A DNA stretch of 26,181 nucleotides, taken from the NCBI GenBank assembly GCA_964625245.1, contig CAZVAN010000014.1, positions 1 to 26,181 on the forward strand, read 5' to 3'. A program made the translations under genes and the position numbers. Below the pieces are notes generated by a model. The model searched no databases. It worked only from the letters and a program-made list of their open reading frames with translations, and had not been told where the DNA came from. Source of the DNA: CAZVAN01 sp964625245 (GTDB lineage Bacteria > Patescibacteriota > Saccharimonadia > Saccharimonadales > UBA10212). Positions 7,536 through 13,800 of this stretch are shown here, in pieces. Each line of letters opens with the position of its first letter. The first letter of the stretch is position 1.

Positions 7536-9296
7536 TTAAAGCGTACGGATCTTGGTTTCACGGCTGTAGAGTTCTATACGGTCGCCTTCTTGGACTTCCA
7601 CACGCTTTTCAGAATGGAAACTTAGGCCGCACATTTCGCCTTGCTGGACCTCTTTAACATCTTGAGGGCCGCGCTGAAGTTTTACTACTTGGAGCTCATC
7701 GGCAATCTTTTCTTTGCCGCGGTAGACTCTGGCGAGTGACGGAATATGCAAAGTTCCTTTAGTAACCTCCCCGCCGCAAATTACTTCAGTTTTTGCTATT
7801 TTAAATATACCCTTTATGGTTAATTCACCGAGTACTTCCTCCACAACTTCCGGAGTAAGTAGTTTTTCTAGTTCTACTTTAACGTCATCAATGAGTTCAT
7901 ATATAACTGTGTAGAGTTTAACGGGTACTTTATCACGCAGCGCCAGACGCTTTACGTTGGTGGGCATGGCTACATGAAAGCCATAGATAGTTGCTTTGCT
8001 GCTCAGAGCCGTATGGATATCGCTTTCATTAACAATACCAATCCCCGAGCTGACCACCCGCACGGCCACTTCTTCATTATCGAGCGACTTGAGACTATCA
8101 ATAACTGAGGTAAGCGAGCCCTGAACGTCGGCCTTGAGCAATATATTAAATTCAGTTAGGGCATTGCTGCGACTTATAATACGTAGTAGTTCGCTGGAGG
8201 TTGTGGCAGAAGAATTTCCATCTGATTTTCTATCCTGACTTTTTTTAGCGGCCAGTTCTTTGGCTTCTTTTTCATTCTTCACAACTACAAATTCATCGCC
8301 AAATTCTGGCAGTGCTTTAAGCCCAGTAATAATTACCGGCATAGAAGGGCCAGCCTCGGTTAAAATTCTACCCTCGGTAGATTCCAGGTTGCGGACTTTG
8401 CCGTAAGTTGCCCCAACGGATACAAAGTTACCTGGTTTCAGTCTGCCCTGCTCTACCAACGCCTCGGCTACCGGCCCACGGCCCTGCTCAAGATGCGATT
8501 CAATAACCAGACCTTCAGCAGCTACGTCACGCTCAGCCTTTAGTTCCTCGACGTCGGCAACCAGCAATATCATGTCCAGTAACTCATCAACCCCCTCTTT
8601 GGTTTTAGCCGATACCGGCATGACGATGGTGTCGCCCTTCCAGTCCTCTGGCGTTAGATCATTCTCGGCTAGCTGTTGCTTGAGACGGTTAATGTCAGCT
8701 CCGGGTTTATCCATCTTATTGGCGGCGACAATCATTTTAACACCGGCTTGGCGGGCAAAACGGATGGCTTCCAGCGTCTGGGGTTTGATGCCGTCATCGG
8801 CGGCTATAACTATAACTACCAGATCCGTCAGGCGGGCACCATGTTCGCGCAAAGCGGCAAAGGCCTCGTGGCCGGGAGTGTCCAGTAGAGTGATGTAGCG
8901 ACCGCCCCGCTGAACCTGGTAAGCCGAAAGGTGCTGGGTAATGCCGCCAGCCTCGCCTTTAGCTTCATCAGCGCCGCGGATAGCATCCAGCAGACTGGTC
9001 TTGCCGTGGTCAACGTGGCCCATCATAGCCACCACCGGTGGGCGGAGCTCGGCTTTATCTGTCAGTTCCCGCTTAACCCGGGCTTTGGGGGCCTCTTGTT
9101 CTTTTTTAGCCAGCTCAACGTCAAGTTCCAGCTCGCCAACTATTATTTGGGCTGTGTCGAAGTCTATTTTCTCGTTGACCGTGGCTAAAATGCCATTTTT
9201 AAGAAGTTCAGCTATTAACCGTGAGACTGGTACAGAAAGGAGTTCTGCCAGATTGCCGACTGTTTCATAGTCATGGATTTGGATGATTTGAGCCAT
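7536..9296 (-). CDS. infB: Translation initiation factor IF-2
   Basis: GTPase that brings fMet-tRNA to the 30S subunit and promotes subunit joining. The 586-aa product has a short IF2_N domain (residues 1-60). G-domain motifs: G1 GHVDHGKT (93-100), G2 GGIT around 117-120, G3 DTPGH (139-143), G4 NKMD (193-196) and G5 SAK. Domain II and IF-2 domain C/C2 follow (GLVIESHLEQGRG; later VKLQRGPQDVKEVQQGEMCG). It lacks the long N-terminal extension of E. coli IF-2 (890 aa), as is usual for compact genomes. The ATG has AGGAG 10 bases upstream. It lies 47 bases after rpsA on the same strand and is probably cotranscribed with it. Confidence 0.97.
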   Translation of the reverse strand: MAQIIQIHDYETVGNLAELLSVPVSRLIAELLKNGILATVNEKIDFDTAQIIVGELELDVELAKKEQEAPKARVKRELTDKAELRPPVVAMMGHVDHGKTSLLDAIRGADEAKGEAGGITQHLSAYQVQRGGRYITLLDTPGHEAFAALREHGARLTDLVVIVIAADDGIKPQTLEAIRFARQAGVKMIVAANKMDKPGADINRLKQQLAENDLTPEDWKGDTIVMPVSAKTKEGVDELLDMILLVADVEELKAERDVAAEGLVIESHLEQGRGPVAEALVEQGRLKPGNFVSVGATYGKVRNLESTEGRILTEAGPSMPVIITGLKALPEFGDEFVVVKNEKEAKELAAKKSQDRKSDGNSSATTSSELLRIISRSNALTEFNILLKADVQGSLTSVIDSLKSLDNEEVAVRVVSSGIGIVNESDIHTALSSKATIYGFHVAMPTNVKRLALRDKVPVKLYTVIYELIDDVKVELEKLLTPEVVEEVLGELTIKGIFKIAKTEVICGGEVTKGTLHIPSLARVYRGKEKIADELQVVKLQRGPQDVKEVQQGEMCGLSFHSEKRVEVQEGDRIELYSRETKIRTL

Positions 9297-9343
9297 AATG
9301 GTGTTTCTCCTTTCCGGTGTTGCATGAGTTTAGACACGCATGG

Positions 9344-10414
9344 TTATTTAGCTGGTTTAACGTCTCTCAAACTTAGGGCAATCTTGCGATTATCGGTATC
9401 AATTTCCAGGACCTTGAATTTCTTCTTCTCATTGAGCTTGAAGAGTTTTTCAGGATCTATACTCTCGTCGTCGCTCATTTCAGAGACGTGGACTAAAGCT
9501 TCTACTGACGGACTAAGCTGTACAAAAGCCCCGAATGGTGTAATGCGGGTAATCTTACCCTCAACTTGCGAACCCGTTTTGAACTGCTTAACTTCAGATA
9601 GCCAGGGGTCGTCGCTCATTTGCTTGATGGATAGGCTCAAGCGATCCTTATCTATGGAGATTATCTTAGCCTTAACCTTGTCGCCAACCTTGACGTATTT
9701 CTTAGGGTCTTCTACGCGTTCCCAAGATATTTCGGATATGTGCACCAGGCCCTCGATACCATCAACGTTTACAAACGCGCCAAAGTCGATAACTCCGGTT
9801 ACCACACCTTCAACCTCGTCGCCGATTTTCAGTTCACTCAATCGGGATTGCATGTCGTCTCTAACCGCTTCTTTTTCAGAGAAAATTAGCTTATTGTCCT
9901 TACGGCTAACATCCAGAATCCGGACCCTCAGCGGCTTATTAACTAGAGCGTTCAGTTTAGTCAATATTTCGTCTTTGTCAGCATCGGAGACTCTTGGATA
10001 GTGCTCAGCCGCCAGCTGTGAAACTGGCAGAAAGCCGCGGATACCTTCCATCTCAATAAGTAGGCCGCCCCTGTTAGCGTCATAGGCTTCGACTTCAACA
10101 ATCTCCTGGGCTTCGAAGGCCCGTTGCAGCTCGCCCCAGCCTCGGTCTTTGACGGCCCGTTTCATGGATAATAGGGCGTAGCCCTCGTCTAGTTCCGGTT
10201 CCACCACGCTAGCTGTGATGCTCTCGCCCTCTTTCATTTCTCCGGTGCCAACTTCACGGCGGAATATAACCCCTACACCGTTGGCGCCCATGTCGACCCA
10301 GACCTCGTGTTTGCGCACAGAAGTTACCAAGCCTTCAATTACGTCTCCAGCTTTGATTTTGGCCACGTCGTTAGCAGCCAGTAGTTCGTCCATTGTTAGT
10401 TCAGTTTTTGCCAA
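9344..10414 (-). CDS. rpsA: 30S ribosomal protein S1, four S1 domains
   Basis: mRNA-binding ribosomal protein that helps load messages onto the 30S subunit. The 356-aa product has four S1 (OB-fold) domains at about 20-90, 100-185, 195-270 and 280-352. The third and fourth are most canonical (VTGVIDFGAFV...GLVHISEIS; ITRITPFGAFVQL...ALVHVSEMS). E. coli S1 has six domains; four is common elsewhere. Only TTG gives a plausible start (10412-10414); an in-frame TAG lies six codons upstream and the next ATG is at codon 8. AGGAGG lies 11 bases before the TTG. The rare start and the structured leader both fit controlled expression. infB follows on the same strand. Confidence 0.92.
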   Translation of the reverse strand: MAKTELTMDELLAANDVAKIKAGDVIEGLVTSVRKHEVWVDMGANGVGVIFRREVGTGEMKEGESITASVVEPELDEGYALLSMKRAVKDRGWGELQRAFEAQEIVEVEAYDANRGGLLIEMEGIRGFLPVSQLAAEHYPRVSDADKDEILTKLNALVNKPLRVRILDVSRKDNKLIFSEKEAVRDDMQSRLSELKIGDEVEGVVTGVIDFGAFVNVDGIEGLVHISEISWERVEDPKKYVKVGDKVKAKIISIDKDRLSLSIKQMSDDPWLSEVKQFKTGSQVEGKITRITPFGAFVQLSPSVEALVHVSEMSDDESIDPEKLFKLNEKKKFKVLEIDTDNRKIALSLRDVKPAK

Positions 10415-10466
10415 TTTTTTATTAGCCTCCTAAAAAATATTTCCACGTCTGGGTCACTCAGATGAG

Positions 10467-10534
10467 CCGCTACGAACAGCGGAACACCTTAAAAGAATAC
10501 CTCAGCAAGCAGATTACCTATATTCTAAGGTGTT
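10467..10534 (-). promoter_or_regulatory. Structured leader / inverted repeats upstream of rpsA
   Basis: AACACCTTA (10483-10491) and TAAGGTGTT (10526-10534) form a perfect 9-base inverted pair. GAATA/TATTC extends it inward after a 3-base bulge, and the outer arm reaches the -10 box. A second small hairpin, CCGCT (10467-10471) with AGCGG (10478-10482), lies next to it in the leader. Candidate site for autogenous or transcriptional control of S1. Confidence 0.45.
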
Positions 10535-10550
10535 ATAGCCATTTTGTCCA
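10522..10550 (-). promoter_or_regulatory. Promoter of rpsA-infB
   Basis: On the minus strand, TGGACA (10545-10550), a 17-base spacer and TAGAAT (10522-10527); both boxes match consensus at five of six positions. The predicted leader before the TTG start is about 100 bases. Confidence 0.65.
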
Positions 10551-10563
10551 GCGTAATGCTTTC

Positions 10564-10589
10564 AGGCGGCGTACACCGCCTTGTATACT
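10564..10589 (+). promoter_or_regulatory. -10 box and 18-bp palindrome of ROK gene promoter
   Basis: TATACT (10584-10589) ends 6 bases before the ATG at 10596, indicating a leaderless message. The near-perfect palindrome AGGCGGCGTACACCGCCT (10564-10581, one mismatched pair) fills the spacer between -35 and -10. A weak -35 (TTCAGG) sits at the correct 17-base distance. Confidence 0.55.
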
Positions 10590-10595
10590 AGACTC

Positions 10596-11405
10596 ATGTA
10601 TCTGGCGATTGATATTGGGGGTAGTAAGACATTGTTCGCGGTTTTTGATGATAACGGCCAGATTGTGGATGAGCACAAAATACCCACTAATAAGGATTAT
10701 CCTGCATTTCTGGGCGAACTAAATGGGGTGATTAAGGATAAGTTGGCGCATCATACCTTTGTTGCCTGCTGCTGTGCAGTTCCCGGTGAGGTTGATAGAC
10801 AAAGCGGCGTAGCTTTGGTTTTTGGCAACCTGCCGTGGCGCAACACACCAATCAAAAAAGACTTGGCTAAAATACTTGGCCCTATACCGATAAAGATTGA
10901 GAATGATGCCAACCTAGCGGGCTTATCGGAAGCACTTTTAGTTCAAGACACTTATAAGAAGGTTATGTATCTAACGGTCAGTACCGGCATAAAAAGCGGC
11001 TTTACTGTTGATGGTCGGATTGAGCCTAATTTGGCCGATGCTGAACCCGGTCAAATGGTTTTGGAGCACGAGGGCAAAATTCAGAAGTGGGAAGACTTTG
11101 CCTCCGGCCGGGCGTTAGTGGCCAAATATGGCAAAAAGGCCAGCGAGATAGACGACCCTGAAATCTGGAAAGCCTTTGCTCACAACTTGGCTCTTGGTAT
11201 TGACGAGCTGCTGGCTATAATGCGACCAGACGTAGTAATTATGGGCGGTGGTGTGGGTAGCCACTATGAAAAATTTGCAACCTACCTCGAGCAGGAGTTA
11301 AATAAAATGAGTAATGATATGGTACCGGTGCCGCCTATCGTAAAGGCGCGGCGGCCGGAAGAAGCGGTGGTGTATGGATGTTATGAGTATGCCAAGCAAA
11401 ACTGA
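10596..11405 (+). CDS. ROK-family kinase-like protein (sugar kinase fold)
   Basis: A 269-aa actin/hexokinase-fold protein of the ROK type (sugar kinases and related regulators). Seen: phosphate-1 loop DIGGSKT (6-12), GNLPWRN (77-83), catalytic region ENDANLAGLSEA (102-113) with Asp104, and the adenosine loop IMGGGVG (215-221). No DNA-binding domain precedes it, so an enzyme is likelier than a repressor. Odd: the phosphate-2 loop reads STGIKSGF instead of a GTGxGxG-type loop. The usual GH motif is PGQ, and the ROK zinc motif CxCGxxGCxE is absent. Substrate cannot be named and activity is uncertain. The ATG at 10596 is preferred over the upstream TTG at 10581 because the promoter overlaps the latter. 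The 3' end overlaps the next gene by 32 bases. Confidence 0.82.
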   Translation: MYLAIDIGGSKTLFAVFDDNGQIVDEHKIPTNKDYPAFLGELNGVIKDKLAHHTFVACCCAVPGEVDRQSGVALVFGNLPWRNTPIKKDLAKILGPIPIKIENDANLAGLSEALLVQDTYKKVMYLTVSTGIKSGFTVDGRIEPNLADAEPGQMVLEHEGKIQKWEDFASGRALVAKYGKKASEIDDPEIWKAFAHNLALGIDELLAIMRPDVVIMGGGVGSHYEKFATYLEQELNKMSNDMVPVPPIVKARRPEEAVVYGCYEYAKQN

Positions 11406-11856
11406 CAATTTTATAGGCCGACTAACCAAAGACTACCCCGATTATAGCTTTAGGCCTGGCAACCAGGATCATTGGTCACCACGCGATAAGACCATAACTT
11501 ACAACCCAGACGAGCCCGCTTCCAAACTATTGTGTGGCGTGCTGCACGAGTTAGCCCACGCTTTGCTTAACCATTCAACCTATAGCAGCGATTTTGAACT
11601 GGTGAAACTGGAGACCGAGGCCTGGAATTTGGCCGCCGAAATTGGTAAGAAATATAAAGTGCGTATTAGCGACGATCATATCCAAAACTGCCTGGATACT
11701 TACCGCGACTGGCTTCATCGGAGAAGCGCCTGCCCCACCTGTGGTACTCACGTTTTACAGAAGGATTCGCACAACTACCTCTGTTATAACTGTCAAACCA
11801 GCTGGCATGTCAGCAGCGGCCGTTTTGCACGGCCGTACCGGCGGGTTGAGGTATAA
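11374..11856 (+). CDS. Small HExxH metalloprotein with C-terminal zinc ribbon (SprT/ImmA-like)
   Basis: A 160-aa protein. The motif HELAHALLNH (58-67) is a classic zinc-metallopeptidase HExxH helix. It is followed after about 15 residues by KLETEAWNLA, whose Glu could be the third ligand, as in ImmA/IrrE-type peptidases. The C-terminal 40 residues form a zinc ribbon with CPTC (120-123) and CYNC (137-140), an arrangement seen in SprT-like proteins. No signal peptide, so it is cytoplasmic. It might cut a repressor or process DNA-bound proteins; which cannot be told. In-frame ATGs at 11383 and 11389 are alternatives. It overlaps the ROK gene end by up to 32 bases and must share its message. A strong terminator follows the stop. 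Confidence 0.75.
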   Translation: MDVMSMPSKTDNFIGRLTKDYPDYSFRPGNQDHWSPRDKTITYNPDEPASKLLCGVLHELAHALLNHSTYSSDFELVKLETEAWNLAAEIGKKYKVRISDDHIQNCLDTYRDWLHRRSACPTCGTHVLQKDSHNYLCYNCQTSWHVSSGRFARPYRRVEV

Positions 11857-11858
11857 AT

Positions 11859-11895
11859 AAAACCCGCCTGAGACTTTCTCTCAGACGGGTTTTTA
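11859..11895. terminator. Bidirectional rho-independent terminator
   Basis: AACCCGCCTGAGA (11861-11873) pairs with TCTCAGACGGGTT (11879-11891) around a 5-base loop, with one C-A mismatch. A T-run follows on the plus strand and the matching A-rich side gives TTTTATTTAT on the minus strand. It serves the convergent metalloprotein and KGG genes. Confidence 0.92.
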
Positions 11896-11912
11896 CTTAA
11901 GAAGACTAAAGC

Positions 11913-12113
11913 TTAGGCTACAGTCTTTTTGGTGCGGCGAGAAATACGTCCGCCCTTAGCACCAGCTGCCCGGGCTAACTCGCGGTTGGCGTAAAAACCA
12001 CCGGTCCGGCCTAGTTTGCCACCCATTTGGCCAATTCGGGCATAGAAATCCTTGCCGTACTTGGTCTTGTTGGTAGCGGCTGCTTTAGCGCCACCTGCTT
12101 TTGTTCCTGCCAT
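11913..12113 (-). CDS. KGG-motif general stress protein
   Basis: A 66-aa, strongly basic, glycine- and alanine-rich protein. It contains GQMGGKLGRTGGF (28-40) and ARAAGAKGGRISRR, the signature of the short stress-induced KGG proteins (general stress protein type). Such proteins are small and probably disordered and rise in stress or stationary phase; the molecular role is unknown. The ATG at 12113 is chosen because AAAGGAG lies about 8-9 bases upstream. A longer reading frame runs upstream through the leader, but the promoter and hairpin occupy that part. It has a near-consensus promoter and a long stable leader hairpin, and ends at the shared bidirectional terminator. Confidence 0.85.
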   Translation of the reverse strand: MAGTKAGGAKAAATNKTKYGKDFYARIGQMGGKLGRTGGFYANRELARAAGAKGGRISRRTKKTVA

Positions 12114-12141
12114 GAGATTATCTCCTTTAACTCTTACTTTA

Positions 12142-12197
12142 TCGAATATAAAAGAGGGCCCGCATTTCCATGCGGATACCCTCTCTAATCTATTCGA
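12142..12197 (-). promoter_or_regulatory. Long leader hairpin before KGG stress gene
   Basis: AGAGGG (12153-12158) plus CCGCAT (12160-12165) pair with ATGCGG (12170-12175) plus CCCTCT (12179-12184) around a 4-base loop, 12 pairs in all. Outer arms TCGAATA (12142-12148) and TATTCGA (12191-12197) add seven more. In the RNA the GC-rich stem is followed by TTTTAT, resembling an attenuator. The ribosome site lies downstream and is free. Confidence 0.6.
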
Positions 12198-12207
12198 AAC
12201 TACGCTT

Positions 12208-12236
12208 ATGGTATCACTTAGTAGTGCTAATGTCAA
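12208..12236 (-). promoter_or_regulatory. Promoter of KGG stress gene
   Basis: On the minus strand, perfect TTGACA (TGTCAA at 12231-12236), a 17-base spacer and TACCAT (12208-12213). Leader of about 90 bases. Confidence 0.7.
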
Positions 12237-12308
12237 TAAGCTTGAGTGCAGCACATTTTTATATACATAAGTTGATTTTGTCTCTAATCCAGGACTAATT
12301 ATATGTGG

Positions 12309-12570
12309 CTAATTCCCAAAGTGCACACCTCCCTTAATATTAACGTTGCCTTGGATGTGGGTTTCTGTGGGGGCTGTGGTGAAGGTAGCTATAGTAGATG
12401 CACCGCTCCAGGTATTACTACCACCGGGATCTATAGCGTAGGCTCGCCACCAGAATTGGGTGTTCTTAATGAGATACGGCGATTGGTAGTTGTGGATAGC
12501 CATCTGCGACAAGGAAATGCTTATGTTGCCAGTATAGGCCGTGCCGGCTTGTTGGTCCTGGCCGGCCCAG
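12309..12570 (-). repeat. Dispersed repeat copy A (Ig-like domain end and tail)
   Basis: The DNA coding for the end of the Ig-like domain and tail is nearly identical to copy B at 21163-21430. The closest match is the first ~175 bases, with only scattered substitutions. Identity fades beyond. Confidence 0.85.
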
Positions 12571-13184
12571 CCGGTTTGAGATGACGTTTGATCGACTGTT
12601 CTGATTATGGATGAACAGAGACTGTCGGCACAGACATCAATTTTATACTGCAGGTAGTCACCCTCAGCATCTGAAGAGCGGAGTTGAAAAATGGTAAAAA
12701 CGGTGCCCCCATTGGCGTTATTTACCGGAAATGTAAGCGTTGGTGCTGAGGGCGGACAATTGCCGCCACTGCTGCCGGCGGCAGAATAAATACGCCCAGC
12801 GCTAACTCCAGAAGTAGAGGGAGCTCCTGAACATGAAAAAAGTTTCACAGTACCGCCATTGGTTGTTGAACTGCCTCCACCTCTAGCATCAACCGTCCCG
12901 CTTATAGTTACGCCGGTATTCCCTAGTAGAAGCACGCCGCCGCCAGCACCAGTGCCGCCAGCACCTCCGGCAGCACTGGCTCCGCCTCCTCCCCCTCCGC
13001 CGCCATCATTGAGGGTTGCGTTAGTGCCATCACTGCCGTTACCACCGGGGGCAGTACCACCACTGCCACCATTGCCACCGATAGCTGAGACTAGGGGTGA
13101 GGTTGCAAAAATGACAGTAAATATTACAAGCATCACGACAGATTGCCTGATAAATTTAGCAGTTGGTATTGGCTGTAGCCCCAT
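12309..13184 (-). CDS. Secreted glycine-rich protein with C-terminal Ig/Fn3-like domain
   Basis: A 291-aa surface protein. The n-region (PTAKFIRQ) and hydrophobic core SVVMLVIFTVIFA ending at PLVSA form a clear signal peptide. Then come about 70 residues of Gly-rich low complexity, a beta-rich stretch (VLLLGNTGVTISGTVDARGG), and an Ig/Fn3-like domain with CxxxxC pairs (DVCADSLC). The shared block NTQFWWRAYAIDPGGSNTW and an 18-residue tail ETHIQGNVNIKGGVHFGN follow. This C-terminal part is nearly identical to that of the Kelch protein ending at 21163. The ATG at 13184 is chosen because GGGGAGGAGG lies just upstream; that ribosome site is built from glycine codons of the overlapping upstream gene. 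It overlaps that gene by 29 bases, so the two are coupled. Function unknown; probably surface-attached. Confidence 0.78.
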   Translation of the reverse strand: MGLQPIPTAKFIRQSVVMLVIFTVIFATSPLVSAIGGNGGSGGTAPGGNGSDGTNATLNDGGGGGGGGASAAGGAGGTGAGGGVLLLGNTGVTISGTVDARGGGSSTTNGGTVKLFSCSGAPSTSGVSAGRIYSAAGSSGGNCPPSAPTLTFPVNNANGGTVFTIFQLRSSDAEGDYLQYKIDVCADSLCSSIIRTVDQTSSQTGWAGQDQQAGTAYTGNISISLSQMAIHNYQSPYLIKNTQFWWRAYAIDPGGSNTWSGASTIATFTTAPTETHIQGNVNIKGGVHFGN

Positions 13185-13800
13185 TGGCCCCTCCTCCCCC
13201 ATTATTAGCACCGCCGGCGCTGCCGCCGGCTTGCCCGGTTGTTATTACAGAGCCCGAGACGCTGACTGAGCCTATAGAAAAAATCTTGACTATGGCTCCG
13301 CCGGAGCCGCCTTTACCGCCTACGCCTCCATTACCGCCGGCACCACCAAACCCACCGGTGGCACAGCTGCCAGTGCCACCGCCACCACCGCCACCGCCGG
13401 CGCCAGAGCCACCGCTGCCGCCGGCGCCACCGCCGGAGCCCAATACTAAGCTAAAGTCTATGCTACTGTCGCCGTTTCCGCCTGAGGACAAATACCCCCC
13501 AGCGCTACCGCTGGTCCCCGCAGTAGTACTGGCGCCACTACCATGAAGCCCCTTCGGTCCCGCACCGAGGCCAGCAGCACCGCCAGTACCGAAAGCAGAG
13601 TCGCTCGTTCCCGCACTACCGTTGCTGCCACCGTTGCTGCCAGTACCGGCACCGCCGTTAAAAGAAATACCGGCACCGCCGGCGGCGCCGGCTCCAGCAG
13701 TACCACCAGCGCAACAAGCACCACCCGTACCACCAAAGCCACTGGATCCGCCTGTGCCGGCCAGGCCGGCACCGCCGGGTAGGCCTCGGCCGGCACCATC
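12900..13800. repeat. Glycine-codon low-complexity region
   Basis: Dense GCC/ACC/GCA triplets on the plus strand, encoding Gly/Ala/Ser/Thr runs on the minus strand. It spans the end of the propeller gene and the start of the next. Strong strand asymmetry and slippage-prone triplets, including a run of nine glycine codons around 13380-13405. Confidence 0.8.

Noticed and set aside
10581..10595. TTG start for the ROK protein
   Set aside because: It would overlap the -10 box, and the ATG at 10596 begins exactly at the conserved LAIDIGGSKT region.
11913..12254. A 113-aa version of the KGG protein starting near 12254
   Set aside because: The extension runs through the promoter and leader hairpin; the ATG at 12113 has a clear ribosome site and matches the family length.
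13156..13211. Propeller gene and Ig-like gene as one protein broken by a frameshift
   Set aside because: The second frame has a complete signal peptide with basic n-region, hydrophobic core and cleavage site, plus a strong ribosome site. An indel in the glycine-rich stretch cannot be fully excluded.
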